Of a stretch of DNA of 64,000 nt, positions 54,501 through 64,000 are shown piece after piece (position 1 is the first letter of the stretch; each line of letters opens with the position of its first letter). The notes below the pieces were generated by a model, which saw only the letters and a list, made by a program, of their open reading frames with translations, was not told the DNA's origin and made no database searches. This stretch comes from Epichloe hybrida (taxonomy: Eukaryota; Ascomycota; Sordariomycetes; Hypocreales; Clavicipitaceae): NCBI GenBank assembly GCA_019022495.1, contig JAFEKR010000011.1, positions 1,612,001 to 1,676,000 on the forward strand. The letters are read 5' to 3'. The position numbers were made by a program, and so were the translations under genes.

Positions 54501-57050
54501 AAGGAATTAGGCTACCTAGAACAATATTACTAAATTAACGATGTGAAGTACTAGTCGGCTATCGATCTGCATAATATTAATAATAATCTCGTAGTTAAAT
54601 TCGTAGTTATCTTTAATTATAAACTTGAATTAACTAGGGGCCTTTCTATATATCTAGTAATAGTAGCAGACTTTAGTTAATTCCTTAATTACCTAGTGTT
54701 TAACTTTATAACTAGCTTAGTAAAGGATCTTTGTAAGTTATTAAATAAAAGGGTAACTAAGTTAATAATATAATTAATGAATATCTCCTTCTAAAAGGTA
54801 GAAGGTAACTATTTCTTTTACTTCTAGTAACTACTAAGGATAGCCCTATTATTATATAATAGGTATAGTCTTATTACCTTAGATAAGTATGTTAGCAAGG
54901 TTATTAATCTTAACTTATATTTTATCTATATTAGTAATTAAGAAGAGAAAGGGGGTAGCTATGTTAAGGATATAGAATTCAAGCTCTCTAAGTTCTATAA
55001 GCATATAAAGGATTTCTCTTATAACTACTAATCTAGCGCTAAATATAATAATTTAGGGTTTATAAGGGGTTACCTTTAATAAAGGCATTAATCTTAGCAA
55101 AGCCTTTACTTATGCCTCTCCTATAGTTAACTTTCCTATAGCACTAGTATTAGGTATAATCCCTCTAAAGACCTCTTTAGAATAGCGTTCTTTAGAGATA
55201 TAGTAAATCAAGCCTTTATCACACTCTTATAGCTTATAGAGCTCTTACCTAAGGAATGCGTATTAGAAGGCTTAATTATTTAGGGTTATAAGAATATTAA
55301 CATTAGTGGCGTTATAGTTAGTCTATAATCCAGAGTAGAAGAATTATATAATACTTAGGTATGCTATTAATAGTAGCTTCTCTATATTATTATTATTATC
55401 TTTAGCTTCTATATAAGCTAAAAGATATAATTCCTAATTCTAACCTAAGCCTTTATTAGGCTTATTATTATCCTAGCCTTTATAGGAGGTAAGGAATACC
55501 TAGAATCTCTTCTCTAAAGGGGGTGTATAATATGTTTTACTAGCCTACTAGTAGTCCTTTTCCTTTTAATATTCTTTAGTAAAGTAATTAGAGAACTAGC
55601 AGCTACTCTTACTATATATAAAGCAGCGCTTAGTGCTTAGCCTAGGGCTTTATTTATAATAACTTCCTTTGCTATAAGGGGATAATTACTATCTATACTA
55701 ACAATTAGTGAACATAGCCTCTAGAGGGTTTCCTTATTAGTACTAAAGGTATTAGGAGAGCCTCTTATTTAATTCTATAATAGTAATTACCTTACGGAGG
55801 TCTCTAGTAAGACTCTTAAAGCCTATAGAGTATATATATTCTACTATCTAACATTTAGGTATACTAGCTATAGTATTTAAGGCCTACTTATAAAGTTTAG
55901 TATTTACTATTTTAGCAGGGTATAGGCCTCTATAAATCTTCTTAAGGGTTAATAATATAATCTTAAGGCACTTAAGCTTACTTTTATTAGGGTTCTTCTT
56001 AATTATACTCTTTAGTATTATATTACTTTACTTATAGTAATAGAATTACTAGTTACTTTCTATCTTAAAGCGCTAATAAATATAAGCAATTATCTCTTTA
56101 TAGGAATAGTTATTCCTAAAGAGGTAATTAAGGTAATATTACTTAGTATTACCTATTAATATAATAGGGAAAGCCTTCTAATAATATGTTTATAGAAGGT
56201 TAATTCTATTACACTTATTTTTAAAGAGTATAATCTTTAGCATTAAGAAGTTATATAGCTTTCTACTATAGTAGTCACTATCCTTATATATCTTTATAAG
56301 CTCTAAGATCTTCTTTATAATCTAATCTTCAGAGGGGAATTACTATAAAGGCATAATTTATTATAAATAATAGTCCACTAGTTATTCTTAATAATAATTA
56401 TCTAGATAGAGCTATTAATATAATAGGGATTATTATAGGGGTTCTTATAAGAGTTTAAGTAATCTCTAGGGTTAGGGAAGGTTAATTTCTAGGGTAGGTT
56501 ATTAGGGCTATTAATGTTAAGGTTCTAGGGGTTTAGAAGATTATAGTCTTTCTTATAATCTTTCCTATAACTAAAGGGGCATTAAGGTTTAATAAAGCAC
56601 TTCCTTAAGCAATACTAGGATTAAATATCCTAGGCCTTACCTAATAAGGACACTATAATCTTGTAAGGAATTACGTAATTCTCTAATAATATCCTTAGAT
56701 ACCCTTTTAAAGGTATCTTTAGACTATCCTTTAAAGTTTTCTTAGAATAATTCCTATAGGTTATTATCTCTCTAACCTTAATGCTTACTAAGGTTAATAA
56801 ATCTTATAATCTAGTTATTAAGTTTAAGCTACATAGTAGTCTCTAGATCTAGCTTAACGAATTCTTTCTAATTACTAGAGAAGTTATAAGTAAGCTATTA
56901 AAGGTATAAGGGTAACTTATACTCTTAGGGTCTTTTAGGGGTGATAGTTAGAGCCTTGCTATTACTAGCAGCCTTTGCTCTTATAGAAGGTCTAGATTCC
57001 TTTACTATCTTTAACTATAAAAGGAACGTTACTAATTTGTTGTTTTTATT
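51580..57050 (-). mobile_element. RIP-destroyed Copia interior
   Basis: About 5.5 kb of AT-rich sequence with no long frame. RNase H sequence is recognisable on the minus strand near 51850-51910 (KIYEVK-INSNDNLVD, where intact elements have a WI-x-G-N-D-N-P-A-D pattern). The order agrees with a minus-strand element whose 3' LTR is 51324-51579. No matching 5' LTR is visible before 57050, so the right end is lost or nested. Confidence 0.65.
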
Positions 57051-57246
57051 ACTAATTAGGCTCCTATGTTTGCCTATCGCTATTACAAGGTTCTTCTTTC
57101 GCATTTCAGGAGCGTTATCGCTCTAATAAAATCAGAAGATTACAAAAATAGGAAAAAAAAAAAAGGAAGAAAAAGCAGTAGAAGTAGCAAAAGCAGCAAT
57201 AAGAACAAATTAATAGAGATAAAGAAAGTAATAGAAGTTCTAAAAG
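57051..57246 (+). repeat. Dispersed repeat shared by both flanks, right copy
   Basis: Less mutated counterpart of 20736-20936. A short frame here (57066-57290) includes SEDYKNRKKKKGRKSSRSSK, a basic low-complexity stretch. It is cut at 57247 by the family-2 LTR, and the frame's last residues come from that LTR, so the frame is not a gene. Confidence 0.6.
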
Positions 57247-57553
57247 TGTTGGATTCACAGGGTATTGAATTCAATGTAATACAGTCGTGAGCCCGAAGAA
57301 TAGTATCGTTATCGATTATCTATTCTAGGCTGCGTTATCTGTTGTCATAATTGATTAAGTTATAGGAAAAGAGAGGTAAAAAGCTAGAAGTTATAATATA
57401 TAAAGGGAAAAGGGGTTACGTGTTTATGTCCCTATATTTCCTAGCTAATTAACGTGCCAGGTTGTGGGTTACGTGTAGGGTCCGCGCGCGGCCTAAGCTT
57501 TTGCTAGGTAATTATAGCTATAACGCGTGATTAATATTACCTTTGTTTTAACA
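57247..57553 (-). mobile_element. Copia family-2 LTR, second copy
   Basis: 307 bp, starting TGTTGGATTCACAGGG and ending GTTTTAACA, less RIP-mutated than the copy at 50322-50622. The same purine tract lies to its right, so both LTRs are 3' LTRs of separate minus-strand elements rather than the two ends of one. Confidence 0.8.
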
Positions 57554-60244
57554 CTAGAACTTCTCTCTTTTAATATGATTATTAATATGCAATATTAATC
57601 ATAGAAATAAAAAGGGAAAGATAGATTAAGAATGTAATTAATAAGGGATATAAGGAAAAGAACTTATAGCTTATCTAGGCGTATAGTTACTAACAAAAGG
57701 AAAACAACAATCTTGCTTAGCCTATAAGCCTATATAAGGATAAGTAGGTCCTTCCGAATCCCTTCTTTTCCTTAAAATAACACATATACTATACCTTAGC
57801 GCGTATATAATATCTTCCTCCTCTTTAGTAATACCTTTATTCTCTTATATACTACTATTAATTTCTATAGTTTACTAGGAGGGCCTAGTAGGCTAGTGTA
57901 GTTATAGCTACTAGGGATATTAACTATAGGGGCATAGATCCCCCGTGTATTACTATCTTGTCCCTGTGGCTACCCTCCTAGAGAATTACCTTTTTCTCTT
58001 ACTATATATATATTACACATAGGTAACCTATCCCTCTATCCAGATAGTTATCTAGTTAGTTAAGATAAAGCTCTTAAGGGCCTTATTAGGTAATACCTTT
58101 ATAAAGGCATTAGCTAGGTTATTCTCTTTATTAATCCATTAGATCTTATAGAGTTCTTAGCGTTTATATAACTATTAAAGGGCTATAATATTAATTATTA
58201 GGCGTTTCTCCTTTATTATACTAAGCTTAATAAGGCACTTATATAAGAAGTATAAATTCATATATATAATAACTAGGATCTTTAGGAGCTTTAGTTAGTT
58301 AGTAACTAAGTTTAGGGTGGTTATAATTACGTAAGCTATATTAACACTAGCTACTATGCTATAGACTTCTAAGGTAAGCACGCTTTACGTGACTCTCTTG
58401 CTTTTTATTAAGCTAAAGTGTATAATGTTACCTTTAATTATAAACTTACTATTAGTGTAATCTTTATTCACTAGGACAAGTACGTATCCTAGTTATAAGG
58501 ATAGGTCCTAGTTGTTAGTAAAGGATCTATCTATAAAGGCGAAGAGCTTTGCTTTCTTAAGGTTAATTAGGATAAACGTTAGACCTCTATCTAGGTAATC
58601 TATCTACTACTTTAGGTAGTGATTAAGGGCTTTTATATTCTCTAGGGTTAGCTCCTAGTATTATATAGTAATAGATAGGTTAAAGTAAGCCTCTAGTTAA
58701 TAGATTAAGGCAATGTAAGCGCCTCAGGCCCTCTGCTTAACATATTTGCGCTTTAAGTTAGTTATTAGGACTAACTCTAACTTATTACTCTGCCCTTTTT
58801 ACTAGATCTTAATAGTATTATTCTCTAGTAAGATAATACTACTATTAAACGTGAGAGGGTAGTCCTAAGTTAGGAATTGCTTTAGCTTTATATTAAAGCC
58901 TACTATAGTAAGCTAAGTCTCTTCCTTCTTAGAGAACTTCTTATCCAAGAGGCTAATCATGTTATTAGTTTATATTCTAACGCAAGTAAAGTTAGGGCTT
59001 TCCTTTGTAGTTATAAGCAGGCAGGGGTTATACGTAGAGGTTTCTATCTAGAGGTTCTCTTTATAATGCTTGTAATACATAACCCACTAGTATATTCCTA
59101 CTTCTATAAGCCTATAAAGGGGTTTTATAACCCTTAAGATCATACTAGGCGGGTAGAGATACCGTATCTAAATTAGCAAGCGCGCTAGGATTAGCCACTC
59201 TAGTAATATACAGGCCTGTACATAAGCCTAATAGATATCCCTTAGCTAGATAAGGAATTTCCTTAATCTTACGGACGGGGCTATCACGAGGATAAGACGC
59301 TAGCTCGCGCGTTAAATTGTTAGGGCCTGTGTGAGAATAGCCTGTTTCCCTTTATCCTTACACCCTTAGATCACAAGGCGTGACTTTTTGTAGGGTTTTA
59401 TTATCTTGCCCTTAATCTTATTAATAATCTAGGAATTAAAGATTTAAATTCCACTATGTTTTTCCTTATTAAACATAATAAATTCAAATATACCTTGCTT
59501 AATTAGGGTATTAATTTCCGCTTTTGTTAATAGCTTAAAAGGTTTGCTAGGGGTCTTAATAATTCCTTCCTTATATAGCTTAATTATAAGAGCTAGGTTA
59601 CTATGTTCTTTTACTAATAGGAAGGTATTAGTATCTTAAGGCATTATAGGAGGGTTTTTCTATAGCCTTCCGCGTCCTTGCTTTAGTGGTCTTAGTAGCA
59701 CTATATTCTTATTATAGGCCTCTTGCTCTTTTTCTCCTTTCTCTTTACTAGGCTCTGCTATCTTCTCTGTACTAGGATTATTATAGTAAGGCTTAATAGA
59801 TATTAACCTAAAGGTCTTTAGGCCTCTAGGTATATTAAGTGTATAGCTTTCTCTAGTAATTACTAGTAGCTTATATAAACTTGCTTATCCCTTACCTTCT
59901 TACTAGACCTTAACCTTTAATCTTATCCCTTACCTTCTTACTAGACCTTAACCTTTAATCTAAGTAGTAAGCTAAGGGTCTTTAAGGTGTCTAGGCTATT
60001 GCGTTTAGTAAGGGCCTTATTAACCTTCTAGATAGCGTGGAGTCTCTTAATCTCTTTAGTAGCCTTCTATACTATAATTATATACTATATGATATTAGGT
60101 AATAGCAAGGACTTATTTATTATGCATAGGTAGGCTCTAAAGATAAGGAGGGTTAGGACAAGGCCGTTAGGGCTTGCGGTGTTATTTAGGGCCTTAATTA
60201 CTATTTAAAGGGTAATAGGTTCTAGCGTTATAGGGTTATTGAAA
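57554..60244 (-). mobile_element. Copia family-2 interior, RIP-destroyed, cut by a younger element
   Basis: AT-rich interior with an RNase H trace on the minus strand near 58090-58150 (WINKENNLANA). It contains a tandem duplication of about 43 bp near 59880-59960 (TTACCTTCTTACTAGACC twice). The sequence is broken at 60245 by insertion of the family-1 Copia element. Confidence 0.65.
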
Positions 60245-61064
60245 TGTAGGGAGCTAGTTACCAGCTGCCAGCTGGCAACAGCTGTACAAGTGCAAGCTCT
60301 ACGGTCGGGGACCAATAGAGCCGCAACGTTGAATTAATCAACGCAACGCAACGGAAGGTTATGGCAGTTATTAACTAATAGAATTCAATTTAGATCACTT
60401 TTATAATATCTTATAGAGTAATAGAATTGATTTTAGATACGTTGTACGGGCAATGCGGCTGTTGGTTAAGAGGACTAGCTATCTAGCTAGTTAAAAAGAT
60501 CTTCTTCCTCTCATAGACCTAACAACCGTATCAGTGGATCCAGGCCGCCAACGGGGTCTTACGGGCCACTTTTAATTTTCCGCAAAATTCATTTATATAC
60601 AAAAACCAAAAAATCAACTCACCACTATACTAGCTAGCAACCCATATGCACCAACTTTTAGTCCAAAAAATAACCTTACATAAAAAGAAAGCCCTATCTT
60701 TAAGCTTTAATTTGCTATATGTGAAACTTTTGTACAACCTCTAGATAAAGAGAAAATCATTATTAAAGATAGCTATAGGGTAAGTTATGTGTAGGGTAAC
60801 CTGCTTACATCACCCTAGCTTACGTCACCCTAGCTTACCTAATTACTAGTGGCGTGGTTATAGCTACACTTATAGCTACAACGTAATTAACTAATTAGTC
60901 ATCCACACGGTCGGTCGCAGCTGTTAACAGCTACGACGCAGTCATTGACGGCTGCCCTCGCGACCGTTGACAGCTGCAGTGCAGCTGTCAGACTTGCAAA
61001 GCAAGCTAGTAATAAGAAGGTTCTTTAACTAGAAAAGGGCTAAAAATAAGTCTTATTTTTAACA
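60245..61064 (-). mobile_element. 3' LTR of the young Copia family-1 element
   Basis: 820 bp; on the minus strand it starts TGTTAAAAATAAG and ends CTCCCTACA. It is immediately preceded on that strand by the purine tract GTAGAGGGGG. It is the same LTR as at 4846-5661 and 8103-8915 and ties those copies to Copia. Confidence 0.88.
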
Positions 61065-64000
61065 CCCCCTCTACAAAAGAATTACATTTAAAGCAATTAG
61101 AAGTGTACAAAGAGACTATAAGGAAAAACAACAACTTTTGATAATAATAGATAAAAGGGAAAAACAGGAAAAAATAAAAGACCCCCTTTTTGAATTCCTA
61201 GCTATTGTTAAATATAGCTCCCTTTTTAACGTTGTTTTCAGTTCCCTGTTAAAGGGAATTAGTTGTTAGTTTAATAATTATTAAGCCTTAAAAGCTTAAT
61301 AAAAGCCTAATGAAGAGGTCTAGAAAGAGGCTTCGTAAGACTATCTACAGGCATTGACTTTGTATCTAGATATTCGATCTTAGCTAAACCCTCTAAAACC
61401 TGTTGCCTAATATAGTTAAACTTTAGCAATGTATGCTTTGTATAACTATGTAAAGCAGGGTTATAAGCAGTAGTTATAGCGCCTTAATTATCGCAATATA
61501 TCTGGATAGGGGGAGAAATAGGGGTTTTTAGCTCCTTAAATAAGCCCTAAAGCCACTGAAGCTCCCGGAAGGTCTCGCAGATAGCATTAGCTTTAGCTTC
61601 TAGTGTTAATAGAGCTATTGTACTAGCTTTCTTTGATTTCTAGCTAATAGGTCCGCCAGCTAGCTTGAATAGATAAGCATAGGTTGATTTTGAGGTCTTT
61701 TTATCTCCTACAAAATCACTATCGCAATAACCTATTAGGCTTTTGCTAACTAAACCTTTAAGGTCTCCCCTATAGATAATAGCAAGGAATCTAGTCCCTA
61801 ATAGATACCTTAGCAGATTTTTAGCTGCTTTTAGGTGTTCTATATAAGGGCTAGCTAGTGTAGTAAATAACCACTATAGCGTAAAAGCTGTATCAGGCCT
61901 TGTAAGCAATATTAGGTATATTATAGTCCCTATAATGCACTGATAAAGCTTGATTTCGCTAGCTATTAAAAGCTTAGTTGTCTGCGTAGCTAAAACGCCT
62001 AGCTGAAGAGGTATACTAATAGGCTTACTATCTAGCATATTAAATTGTTTTAAGGCTTCTAATATATACTAAGATTAATGAATTTTCAGTATTCTATTAG
62101 GCCTATCTTGTACGATTTGAACCCCTAAGAAGAATTTAGCAGGCCCCCTATCTTCTATTAGATAGACTTTATGAAGTTCCTTTTTAAGCCTTTAGATATA
62201 AGATAAATCCGGTCCAATTAGAAGACAGTTATTAACGTACGTAATGACAAAGGTTTTGGTTAAAGGATTGAAGAAGATAGCTAGGTCAGATATTAAAGGG
62301 TTAAATCCTAGGGATTTAAGCACTAATATTAGCGCTTGTTGCCATTCCCTTGAGCTTTATTTTAGGCCGTATAAAGACTTCTGTAATAAAATTACTTAAT
62401 CTTTAGAAGGTTTCTAGCCAAAACTTCTAGCTAATTTAGCTAGTTTAGGATTTGCCTCAAGGAATTCAATAAACCCTTCTAGAATAACCATATAAATCTA
62501 TTATTATAGCTTACTATTAAGAAAAGCTCTTATAAAATCGATTTGTTTGATTTCCCAGTTATTCTAAGCCACTAGGGCTAGTAAAATCCTCCAGCTAGGG
62601 GGAATGCTTGTGGCAGCGAAGGTCTCTAGGTAATCTAGGCCTTTGATTTGCATAAATCCCTTAGCAACGAGTCGAGCCTTATATTTTAAAGGATTATTTT
62701 CTTTATCCTTTTTAAGCTTATAAACAAGCCTATTCTTTAGTACTTTTCGGCCCTTAGGGATTTGATCTTTCCCTATAAATTTAAAAGTACTAGCCTTTAG
62801 AAGCTGTTTGTATTCCTTGTACGTGGCTTCTATCCATTTATCCCTTTTAGGGCTAGATATAGCTTGCTTCCAGGTCTTAGGCTCGGGGCTAATAGGATTC
62901 TTTTCCTTTAGCTTCTCCCGTACCTTAAAGCAGATTTCTTTTATGAAATCTAGAAAAGAAGGGGAACTAATATCAACATCCATAGAGTCGATATTAGGGT
63001 CGAAATCGATAATTTTGTTAAAATCGAGATCCGAAGTCGAAACCTGATTTCCTGGTTGAGTTATAGGCTGCGCCTGTATGGGATCCACTGGAATTAAGCC
63101 TTTAGGGGGTTCTTTGGGGCCTATAGGTGTTTTTTCTTGACCTACAGGGATACCTATGTTATCTATAGGATAATCCTTTGAACCTTGGTCTAGATATTAT
63201 TAATTTTCATTTTCTAGATCATTTTCCCCCTCTAAAGGGTTATCCCCTATAGAAATCCTAGGTAAGCCTTTAGAAACAGGGCCTATAGGTTCTATAATCT
63301 TAATAAAGCTAGTCTTTATAACTAGCCTTTTAGAGGGGATGTACACTAGGTAGGTGTTGGAACCTAGTGTAGCTAAAAGTCTTCCAGGGATAGTCCTAGC
63401 TGCTAACTTCTGGGCTTTAGGTCGTTTTTCCGGGGGGATTAGAATCTCACAGTGAGATCCTATAGCTCTAATACTGCTTATATCAGTTATATAAGGCTGA
63501 TTTAGCTCCCTAGATAGCAGCTGTTCAGGGCTTTTATCCTTAGTGGTATTAGCAGTTATATTAACTAAGTTAACAACTGCAGGTAATACAAAACACCATA
63601 AAAATAACGGTAATTTTGCCTACTGGATAGTAGCCTTAATCGATCTAGAATAGTACGAATTGAACGTTCTGCTAATCCATTTTGCTTATGGATATAGGGA
63701 CTAGAAGTTGTAAATTTGATCCCTTTAGAATTCAACCAAGCTTGACAACTAGAATCGATTTCCTAGCCCCCATCGAAGTGAAGGTGCCTAGGATATTGAC
63801 CTAGTTGATTTTTAAGCCCTCTGAAGAAGCCTTTGATAGCCTTATAAACAGTTGGGCCTTCCTTATTAGGTAATAAGATAACCCACTTATATCTAGTCTT
63901 TCGATCAACTAGAAATAAGCAAATTGACTGCTTATTATACGGCGTGGGGCTGATTTTTAGCGTATCCCCCTCTATTCGATCTAGAGCTCTTGGGGGGTTA
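61065..64000 (-). pseudogene. Copia polyprotein (integrase, RT, RNase H), partial and RIP-damaged, cut by window edge
   Basis: Read on the minus strand from the edge. The integrase core (64000 to about 63630) has LFLVDRKTRYKWVILL, then HFDGG, then NGLAERSIRTI, so the DDE acidic residues are present, with one in-frame TAG after HFDGG. Reverse transcriptase (about 63090-62100) is readable as KARLVAKGFMQIKGLDYLETFA and LLQKSLYGLK. RNase H (about 61750-61300) has DSDFVGDKK and KHTLLKFNYIRQQV. The order INT-RT-RH is that of Ty1/Copia. The catalytic YVDD box reads YVNN (62227-62247). Scattered TAA/TAG codons replace Gln and Trp. The 523-bp open frame at 62564-63088 is one undamaged stretch of it. 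The gag region and 5' LTR lie outside the window. Confidence 0.88.

Noticed and set aside
50322..57553. One Copia element bounded by the two family-2 LTRs
   Set aside because: Both LTRs have the polypurine tract on the same (right) side, so they are 3' LTRs of two separate elements, and the sequence between contains another family's LTR at 51324.

Overview
The window looks like a chromosome segment of a filamentous ascomycete (Pezizomycotina; a hypocrealean Sordariomycete would fit, but that narrower placement is inference). The reasons are short GT-AG introns (mostly 57-112 bp) with CTAAC/CTAAT-like branch points, proteins of fungal type (UTP23, DFG5-like GH76, HsbA-like wall protein, SNC1-type v-SNARE), and flanks crowded with transposons whose CpA/TpG sites have become TpA. 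That is the signature of repeat-induced point mutation (RIP).

Layout. About 1-21768 is AT-rich and made of decayed mobile elements: a decamer array, an undefined RIP block, a Tad1-like LINE on the minus strand split by an LTR, a second LTR in opposite orientation, a hAT-type transposase gene broken by many short introns, an AT satellite with TTGTA runs, a full-length but dead Copia element (14232-20606) with matching LTRs and a 5-bp target duplication, and one last LTR that touches the gene island. About 21770-49240 is a gene island of normal composition. About 49240-64000 is a second AT-rich block: hAT-like ends, decamer and 17-mer arrays, at least three decayed Copia elements, and a younger Copia element running off the right edge whose integrase and RT are still largely readable.

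Gene island, left to right: UTP23 (+, rRNA processing), a two-domain fasciclin-like GPI protein (+), an RNPS1-like RRM/SR protein (-), a small thioredoxin with an unusual core (-), a divergently transcribed pair of diverged paralogues of unrecognised family (- and +), a synaptobrevin-type v-SNARE (-), a GH76/DFG5-like cell-wall mannosidase (+), a type II membrane nucleotide pyrophosphatase/phosphodiesterase (+), and an HsbA-like, Thr-rich, repeat-bearing GPI wall protein (-). I rebuilt intron-exon structures by hand; every multi-exon model keeps frame from ATG to stop. Four of the ten genes act at the cell surface and one in secretion, but housekeeping genes are mixed in, so I see no single pathway or biosynthetic cluster. 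The best candidate for something undescribed is the head-to-head paralogue pair at 31189-34124.
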